DNA from: JBMOOG01 sp049324535
GTDB lineage: Bacteria > Pseudomonadota > Alphaproteobacteria > Rhodobacterales > Rhodobacteraceae
Direction of reading: 5' to 3'
Length of the DNA stretch: 64,000 nucleotides
Assembly: GCA_049324535.1 (NCBI GenBank)
Contig: JBMOOG010000014.1
Location: 46,079-110,078, forward strand
Made by a program: the position numbers and the translations under genes. The notes beneath the pieces were generated by a model. It ran no database searches, was not told where the DNA came from, and saw only the letters and a list, made by a program, of their open reading frames with translations. The stretch's first letter is position 1. The number at the start of each line of letters is the position of its first letter. Of the stretch, positions 58,913 to 64,000 are shown in pieces.

Positions 58913-59592
58913 TCGGGCGGCTCAGCGGCATCCTCGCCCACCGGGGCGAGGACAGCGTGCTCATCGACGTGCGCGGCGTGGGCTATGTGGTGCAGGTCTC
59001 GGCGCGCACGGCCGCGGGCCTGCCGCCGGTCGGGCAGGCGGTCTCGCTCTGGACCGAACTCCTGGTGCGCGAGGATCTGCTGCAGCTCATGGGCTTCGAG
59101 ACGCTTCAGGAAAAGGAGTGGTACCGGCTGCTGATCACCGTGCAGGGCGTGGGGGCCAAGGCGGCGATGGCGATCCTCGGAACGCTTGCGCCGGGGGCGC
59201 TGGCGCGCGCGCTGGCGCTCGGAGACGCGACGGCGATCCGGGCGGCGCCGGGGGTCGGGCCCAAGCTTGCGCAGCGGGTGGTGCTGGAGCTGAAGGACAA
59301 GGCCCCGGTCGTCATGGCGATGGGGGCGGGGGCGGCCGCCGCGCCCGCGCCGGCCGGGTCCGGTGCGGGAGTGTCCGGGGCCGACGTATCCGGGGCCGTG
59401 CCGGACCCCGTGGCCGCGCCCGCCCCGCCCTCTGACAGCGCGGCCATCGCCGAGGCGCTGTCGGCTCTGGTCAATCTCGGCTATGCCCAGGGCGAGGCCG
59501 CGGCCGCCGTCGCGCTGGCCGGGTCCGAGCCGGGCCAGACCACCGCGGCGCTGATCCGCGCCGCCCTGAAACGGCTGGCGCCCAAGTCATGA
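58909..59592 (+). CDS. ruvA: Holliday-junction branch-migration protein RuvA
   Basis: A 227-residue protein. Domain I is MIGRLSGILAHRGEDSVLID. Tandem helix-hairpin-helix motifs include VQGVGAKAAMAILGTL and APGVGPKLAQRVVLEL. Domain III at the C-terminus binds RuvB (LVNLGYAQGEAAAAVALAG). An Ala/Pro/Gly/Val linker of about 50 residues (145-192) is longer than usual. Start ATG overlaps ruvC. Confidence 0.95.
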   Translation: MIGRLSGILAHRGEDSVLIDVRGVGYVVQVSARTAAGLPPVGQAVSLWTELLVREDLLQLMGFETLQEKEWYRLLITVQGVGAKAAMAILGTLAPGALARALALGDATAIRAAPGVGPKLAQRVVLELKDKAPVVMAMGAGAAAAPAPAGSGAGVSGADVSGAVPDPVAAPAPPSDSAAIAEALSALVNLGYAQGEAAAAVALAGSEPGQTTAALIRAALKRLAPKS

Positions 59593-59626
59593 TCCAGACC
59601 CGTCATCCCGCCGCGAGGACCCTCGC

Positions 59627-60652
59627 ATGACCCCGGACCCCACCCTTCGCCCGGCGCCCCTTCCCGAGGATGCGGACCGCAGCCTCCGGCCGCAGGTGCT
59701 CGACGACTTCGTGGGCCAGGCCGAGGCGCGCGCGAACCTGCGCGTCTTCATCGAGAGCGCCCGCCGCCGGGGCGAGGCCATGGACCACACGCTCTTTCAT
59801 GGCCCGCCGGGTCTGGGCAAGACCACGCTTGCGCAGATCATGGCGCGCGAGCTCGGTGTGGGCTTCCGCATGACCTCGGGGCCGGTGCTGGCGCGCGCCG
59901 GCGATCTGGCTGCGATCCTGACCAATCTCGAGGCGCGCGACGTCCTCTTCATCGACGAGATCCACCGGCTCAATCCCGCGGTCGAGGAGGTTCTCTATCC
60001 CGCCATGGAGGACTTCGAGCTGGATCTGGTGATCGGCGAGGGCCCGGCCGCGCGCACCGTGCGCATCGAGCTGCAGCCCTTCACGCTGGTCGGCGCGACC
60101 ACCCGGCTCGGGCTTCTGACCACGCCGCTGCGCGACCGTTTCGGGATCCCGACCCGGCTCCAGTTCTACTCGGTGGACGAGCTCGACCACATCGTCGCGC
60201 GGGGCGCGCGGCTCATGGGGATCGAGGCCGAGCCGGACGGCACGCGCGAGATCGCGGCGCGGGCGCGCGGAACGCCGCGCATCGCCGGACGTCTCCTGCG
60301 CCGGGTGGCGGATTTCGCGCTGGTCGAGGGCGACGGGCGGCTGACGCGCGCGCTCGCCGATGCGGCGCTGACGCGGCTTGGCGTCGATGCGCTGGGTCTC
60401 GATGGCGCGGACCGGCGCTATCTGTCGCTGATCGCCGAGCATTACATGGGCGGCCCGGTCGGGGTCGAGACGCTGTCGGCGGCGCTGTCGGAAAGCCGCG
60501 ATGCGATCGAGGAGGTGATTGAGCCCTATCTCTTGCAGCAGGGGCTGATCCAGCGTACCCCGCGCGGGCGCATGCTGGCGCACCGGGCCTGGCGGCATCT
60601 GGGGATCGAGCCGCCGAAGGCCGTCGGGCCGGGCGATCTCTTCGGCAAGTGA
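59627..60652 (+). CDS. ruvB: Holliday-junction branch-migration ATPase RuvB
   Basis: A 341-residue AAA+ motor. Walker A is LFHGPPGLGKTTLAQIMA (about 58), Walker B is VLFIDEIHRLNPAVEEVLY, and sensor 1 and the arginine finger lie in LVGATTRLGLLTTPLRDRFG. The C-terminal winged helix ends QRTPRGRMLAHRAWRHLG. It is 34 bases after ruvA. Confidence 0.97.
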   Translation: MTPDPTLRPAPLPEDADRSLRPQVLDDFVGQAEARANLRVFIESARRRGEAMDHTLFHGPPGLGKTTLAQIMARELGVGFRMTSGPVLARAGDLAAILTNLEARDVLFIDEIHRLNPAVEEVLYPAMEDFELDLVIGEGPAARTVRIELQPFTLVGATTRLGLLTTPLRDRFGIPTRLQFYSVDELDHIVARGARLMGIEAEPDGTREIAARARGTPRIAGRLLRRVADFALVEGDGRLTRALADAALTRLGVDALGLDGADRRYLSLIAEHYMGGPVGVETLSAALSESRDAIEEVIEPYLLQQGLIQRTPRGRMLAHRAWRHLGIEPPKAVGPGDLFGK

Positions 60653-60664
60653 GCCGGGCGGAGG

Positions 60665-60714
60665 CCGGGGGCGCTGCCCCCGGAACCCCCGGGGTATTGG
60701 GACGAAGGTGAAGG
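60665..60714 (+). repeat. Interspersed element, copy D
   Basis: The hairpin CCGGGGG-CGCTG-CCCCCGG (60665-60683) is followed by CCCCCGGGGTATTGGGACGA (60686-60705) and GAAGGTGAAGG (60704-60714). The tail doubles as the Shine-Dalgarno of the gene starting at 60716. Confidence 0.6.
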
Positions 60715-60715
60715 C

Positions 60716-61411
60716 ATGAGCGCGGCGGCGGATGCGACGGGATCGACCGGGGGCGGCGACGGGACCGGCGGGGTGCGCGCCGATCGGCCGGACAGCGCCG
60801 TGATCGCGCGGATGTTCACCGGGCCGGACGGCGGTTTCCGCTTTGCGCGCTGGGGCCGTCCGATGGCGCCCGTAGTCTTCGGAACCGATGACGCGACGCT
60901 TGCGACGCTGCGCGCGGCGCTGGCCACGGTGGCGCGGATCGCAGAGCGGCCGCTTGCCGAGACCGATCCCGAATCCGGCGCCAACCTGATGATCTTCTTC
61001 CTGCGCGACTGGGCGGAGATGGCCGCCATCCCCGACTTCGGCGCGCTTCTGGGCGGGAACGTCCCCCTGCCGGAGGATCTGGCGCGGTCGGGTGCGCGGC
61101 GCTACCGGCGGTTCCGCTTCGACGCGGGCGGGGCGATCCGGGCCGGCGTGAGCCTGGTGCGTCTGGACCGCGACCTCGACGGGATCGAGGCAGAGAGCCT
61201 CGCGCTGGACGAGGCGGTGCGGCTGTCGCTGACCTGGTCGCCCGCGGCCTTCGACGGGGTGCCCGGCGTCGTGCTGGCCGGCGGCCGGGCCGTCCCGGGC
61301 CCCGGCGTGTCCGCCCTGATCCGGGCCGCCTACGACCGGTCGCTTCCCGATGCCGGCACCGATCCGAGCCTTGCCCTGCGGATCGCGGCGCGGCTCCCGG
61401 CCGCCGGCTAG
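60716..61411 (+). CDS. Conserved protein of unknown function
   Basis: A 231-residue soluble protein with a Gly/Thr-rich start and then FRFARWGRPMAPVVFGTDDA and LMIFFLRDWAEMAAIPDFGAL. I do not recognise a family. There is no signal peptide or helix. It starts right behind an interspersed element, 63 bases after ruvB. Its TAG shares CTAG with creA. Confidence 0.7.
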   Translation: MSAAADATGSTGGGDGTGGVRADRPDSAVIARMFTGPDGGFRFARWGRPMAPVVFGTDDATLATLRAALATVARIAERPLAETDPESGANLMIFFLRDWAEMAAIPDFGALLGGNVPLPEDLARSGARRYRRFRFDAGGAIRAGVSLVRLDRDLDGIEAESLALDEAVRLSLTWSPAAFDGVPGVVLAGGRAVPGPGVSALIRAAYDRSLPDAGTDPSLALRIAARLPAAG

Positions 61412-61869
61412 TCGGGCAGCGCCACCTCGGCGGGCAGCGGGATCGCCGAGATCGACATCTTGCCGGACCCCTGCGTGACCTGGTTGGCGTGGGCCAGATA
61501 GATCAGCGTCCGGTTCCTGCGGTCGAGGACCCGTGTCACCCGCAGCGACTTCAGGATCAGGGACTGGCGTTCGCTGAACACGGTTTCGCCGTCCTTGCCG
61601 GTGTCGATGGCGCCCAGCCGGATCGGCCCGGTCTGGGTGCAGTCCACCGCCGAGTAGGAGGGGTCCTCGAACCAGTTGCCCTGCTGGAGCCGGTCGAAGA
61701 GCGAGCGCTCGAAATAGGCGAGGTGGCAGGTGACGCCTTCGACCTTCGGGTCGGCGATCGCCTCGATGATGATGTCGTTTCCGACCCAGTCCACCCCGAC
61801 CTGCCCGACCTCCTCGGCGCGCAGCGGCTGGGACAGGGCAAGGACGGCTAGCAGGGGGGCGACTCGCAT
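61408..61869 (-). CDS. creA: CreA family protein
   Basis: A 153-residue exported protein. The signal peptide is MRVAPLLAVLALSQPLRA followed by EEVG. CreA markers are IIIEAIADPKVEGVTCHLAY, the two conserved Cys (TCHL, VDCTQTG), and GSGKMSISAIPL. Function unknown; periplasmic. The ATG at 61869 begins the signal peptide; 19 residues upstream in frame are not conserved. Confidence 0.9.
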   Translation of the reverse strand: MRVAPLLAVLALSQPLRAEEVGQVGVDWVGNDIIIEAIADPKVEGVTCHLAYFERSLFDRLQQGNWFEDPSYSAVDCTQTGPIRLGAIDTGKDGETVFSERQSLILKSLRVTRVLDRRNRTLIYLAHANQVTQGSGKMSISAIPLPAEVALPD

Positions 61870-62009
61870 GGGGGACCTCGTTCGGCTGACGGTCGTCATG
61901 TTCGGCCCGCGGCCGCCGCGGCGCAAGCCCGGGCGGTTGCACCGGCGGGCGGTTGCTGAGACAAGCGGCGCAGGCCCCCATCCCGGGGCCGCACCCGACG
62001 AGGCCCGCC

Positions 62010-62411
62010 ATGACCCACCGCCTGACGATCCGCGTCTATTACGAGGACACCGACCTTGCCGGGATCGTCTATTACGCGAACTACCTGAAGTTCATCGAAC
62101 GGGCGCGCAGCGAATGGGTGCGCGATCTCGGGATCGACCAGGGCCGGCTGCGGGCCGAGACCGGGATCGTCTTCGCCGTGCGCCGGATCGAGGCGGACTA
62201 TCTGGCGCCGGCGCGCTTTGACGATGTGCTCGAGGTGCGCACCGAGCTGCGCGAGCTCTCGGGCGCGCGCATCGTGCTTGCGCAGGACATCCGCCGCGGC
62301 GAGGCCCGGCTTTTCGCGTCGGTGGTGACGCTGGTCGCGCTGGGCGCGGACGGCCGGGCGGTGCGCATTCCGGCGGAATTTCGCCGCGCGGTTGAAACAA
62401 ACCGGCGCTGA
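62010..62411 (+). CDS. ybgC: Tol-Pal system acyl-CoA thioesterase YbgC
   Basis: A 133-residue 4-hydroxybenzoyl-CoA-type hot-dog thioesterase with the catalytic segment YYEDTDLAGIVYYANYLKF (about 9-27, Asp nucleophile) and ERARSEWVRDLG. The ATG at 62010 starts the family sequence. It lies 122 bases before tolQ, the standard order of the Tol-Pal cluster. Confidence 0.95.
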   Translation: MTHRLTIRVYYEDTDLAGIVYYANYLKFIERARSEWVRDLGIDQGRLRAETGIVFAVRRIEADYLAPARFDDVLEVRTELRELSGARIVLAQDIRRGEARLFASVVTLVALGADGRAVRIPAEFRRAVETNRR

Positions 62412-62533
62412 ACGGCGCTGCGCCGCAGAAACGCTGACGCGGATGTGTTGGCATTCGCCAAGGATTGCGGGTAAACAGGCGTCAAAGAGATGCCGCACCG
62501 ACAATCGCGGCCCCACGACCGGCGAGCAGACAC

Positions 62534-63229
62534 ATGGACACCCAGACCCTGGCCGTTGCGCAGGATATCGACTTTTCCCTGCTGGCGCTCTTCTGGCGCG
62601 CCTCCTTCATCGTCAAGCTGGTGATGATCATCCTGACCGTCGCCTCGGTCTGGTCCTGGGCCATCATCGTGCAGAAGTTCATCGCCTACCGGGCCGCCCG
62701 GCGCGAGGCGGCGGCCTTCGACGCCGATTTCTGGTCGGGCGAGCCGCTGGACGAGCTGTTCGACAAGATCGGAACCCAGCCGCAGGGCGCGAGCGAGAAG
62801 ATCTTCGCCAGCGCGATGATCGAATGGCGGCGCAGCCATCGCAAGGACGGCGGGCTGATCGCCGGCGCCCAGGCGCGCATCGACCGCTCGATGGATGTGG
62901 CGATCGCGAAGGAGACCGAGCATCTGTCGGGCGGGCTGCCGTTCCTCGCCACCGTCGGCTCGACCGCGCCCTTCATCGGGCTCTTCGGCACCGTCTGGGG
63001 GATCAAGGTCGCCTTCGAGCAGATCGCGATCAGCCAGAACACCTCGCTGGCCGTGGTCGCCCCCGGCATCGCCGAGGCGCTGGTGGCCACGGCGCTCGGG
63101 CTGCTGGCCGCGATCCCGGCGGTGATCTTCTACAACAAGCTCTCGTCGGACAGCGACCGGATCATCTCGGGCTACGAGGCCTTTGCCGACGAGTTCTCGA
63201 CCATCCTGTCGCGCCAGCTGGACGCCTGA
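62534..63229 (+). CDS. tolQ: Tol-Pal proton-channel subunit TolQ
   Basis: A 231-residue inner-membrane protein with three helices: ASFIVKLVMIILTVASVWSW (about 25-45) and two in the MotA/ExbB domain (LPFLATVGSTAPFIGLFGTV, ALVATALGLLAAIPAVIFYN). It energises outer-membrane constriction together with TolR and TolA. The ATG at 62534 was chosen from the family start MDTQTLAVAQDIDFSLL. Confidence 0.96.
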   Translation: MDTQTLAVAQDIDFSLLALFWRASFIVKLVMIILTVASVWSWAIIVQKFIAYRAARREAAAFDADFWSGEPLDELFDKIGTQPQGASEKIFASAMIEWRRSHRKDGGLIAGAQARIDRSMDVAIAKETEHLSGGLPFLATVGSTAPFIGLFGTVWGIKVAFEQIAISQNTSLAVVAPGIAEALVATALGLLAAIPAVIFYNKLSSDSDRIISGYEAFADEFSTILSRQLDA

Positions 63230-63232
63230 GCC

Positions 63233-63706
63233 ATGGGTGCGGGGGTCATCAAGCGGGGCGGGGGCGGCGGGCGCCGCCGTCGGGGATCGCGCGGCAAGCC
63301 CGGCGTGATGAGCGAGATCAACGTCACGCCCTTCGTGGACGTGATGCTGGTGCTGCTCATCATCTTCATGGTGGCGGCGCCGCTGCTGACCGTGGGCGTG
63401 CCGCTGGAACTGCCGAAGACGGCGGCGCAGGCGGTGCCGACCGAGCAGGAAGAGCCGCTGACCATCTCGCTCCAGGCGGACGGGGCGCTGTCGATCCAGA
63501 ACACGCCGGTGAGCGAGACCGAGCTGATCGACAAGCTGCGCGCCATCGCCGCCGAGCGGCAGGACGACAAGCTGTTCCTGCGCGCCGACGGGGCGATCCC
63601 CTACGAGAAGGTCGTCCAGGTGATGGGGGCGCTCAACGCCGCCGGCTTCCATGCGATCACGCTGGTGACGGACGCCGGCGGTCCGCGGATGACCGGCGGC
63701 AACTAG
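63233..63706 (+). CDS. tolR: Tol-Pal subunit TolR (ExbD family)
   Basis: A 157-residue protein: basic Gly-rich N-terminus, SEINVTPFVDVMLVLLIIFM with the proton-carrying Asp (about 36), then a periplasmic ExbD domain ending TLVTDAGGPRM. It begins 3 bases after the tolQ stop. Confidence 0.96.
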   Translation: MGAGVIKRGGGGGRRRRGSRGKPGVMSEINVTPFVDVMLVLLIIFMVAAPLLTVGVPLELPKTAAQAVPTEQEEPLTISLQADGALSIQNTPVSETELIDKLRAIAAERQDDKLFLRADGAIPYEKVVQVMGALNAAGFHAITLVTDAGGPRMTGGN

Positions 63707-63715
63707 GGCGCGGCG

Positions 63716-64000
63716 GTGGATCGCGAACAGCGCATCGGGCTGATGGTGTCGGGGGCGGGCCACGGGGGCCTGATCCTCTGGCTGCTTGTCGGCGGCCTGT
63801 TCTCGTCGCATGACATGCCGCCCGCCGTGGCGACCACCGAGGTCTCGCTGATCTCGGCGCAGGAGTTCGCCGCCCTGACGGCGCGCAAGCCCACCGCGGC
63901 TGTCGAGCAGCCGCCGCAGCCGTCGGCGCCGCCACCCGCGCCCGAGCCGAAACCCGAACCCAAGCCGAAACCCGAACCCAAGCCGAAACCCGAACCCAAG
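63716..64000 (+). CDS. tolA: TolA, N-terminal part, runs off the right edge
   Basis: GTG at 63716 opens a frame of 95 codons with no stop before the window ends: MDREQRIGLMVSGAGHGGLI, one membrane helix (ILWLLVGGLF) and the SHxxLS-like segment, then PPAPEPKPEPKPKPEPK. The last 54 bases are three 18-base units coding PEPKPK, the start of the long periplasmic spacer. The C-terminal domain III is outside the window. Position after tolR confirms the identity. Confidence 0.9.
   Translation, partial: MDREQRIGLMVSGAGHGGLILWLLVGGLFSSHDMPPAVATTEVSLISAQEFAALTARKPTAAVEQPPQPSAPPPAPEPKPEPKPKPEPKPKPEPK

Noticed and set aside
59603..62011. 802-residue minus-strand frame opposite ruvB
   Set aside because: It spans several real genes on both strands; only its last-frame neighbour creA is protein-like and is read in another frame.

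Overview
The window is GC-rich DNA from an alphaproteobacterium, most likely the Rhodobacteraceae/Paracoccaceae. The pointers are a phosphatidylcholine synthase gene, a DUF1127 protein, an FNR-type box, an acs/DUF4212/symporter locus, the ruvCAB-ybgC-tolQRA order, frequent GTG/TTG starts and many 4-base start/stop overlaps. No rRNA, tRNA, insertion sequence, prophage or CRISPR array is visible. Coding density is high and the genes look chromosomal.

Layout. 1-2491: left edge of an acyl-CoA ligase, then an EamA transporter coupled to a sulfotransferase. 2520-11803: a leftward beta-oxidation block (two MerR regulators, acyl-CoA dehydrogenase, GST, thiolase, single cupin, NTF2-like protein, double cupin, FadJ-type fusion). 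11936-14189: two thioesterases and a MATE pump. 14211-24686: pyrD, a DUF952 protein, a periplasmic nucleotidase, a CHAD protein, a large beta-helix protein, a hybrid histidine kinase with a worn ATPase domain, a flavin-binding protein and a SulP transporter. 25012-34893: an eight-gene acetate locus. 34890-41445: truA, a YcjX/YcjF pair, a frameshifted DUF2339 membrane protein and a truncated haemoglobin. 41520-46783: ileS behind a candidate leader peptide, ogt and an acyl-CoA ligase. 46811-53923: GlsB-like protein, pcs, xerC-DUF484, fsa, priA and an ECF sigma/anti-sigma pair. 53933-58059: secreted repeat protein, YedE transporter, msrA, prmA, a small membrane protein and a DUF1127 protein. 58409-64000: ruvCAB, a hypothetical gene, creA, ybgC, tolQ, tolR and the start of tolA.

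The acetate locus is the most system-like part. Acs activates acetate and releases AMP; an adenylate kinase gene overlaps acs by 4 bases and can recycle that AMP; a DUF4212 protein and a sodium:solute symporter import the substrate. Four signalling genes follow: a cNMP/CBS/nucleotidyltransferase protein, a two-helix membrane protein, a lone receiver domain, and a membrane PAS protein whose kinase core has lost its phosphoacceptor histidine and ATP boxes and is fused to an intact DEDDh exonuclease. Its leader carries a palindrome, a good -10 and two equal-sized hairpins.

Regulatory and sequence-level signals: a TTGACG-N17-TATAAG promoter placed so that ileS mRNA would begin at the ATG of a 16-codon frame with three Ile codons; an FNR box near -41.5 of a predicted yedE promoter; a cluster of four ACGT cores upstream of a LiuR-like MerR gene; four convergent gene pairs that share a CTAG as both stop codons; and a repeated intergenic element (GC hairpin, then GGGTATT and a GAAG-rich tail).
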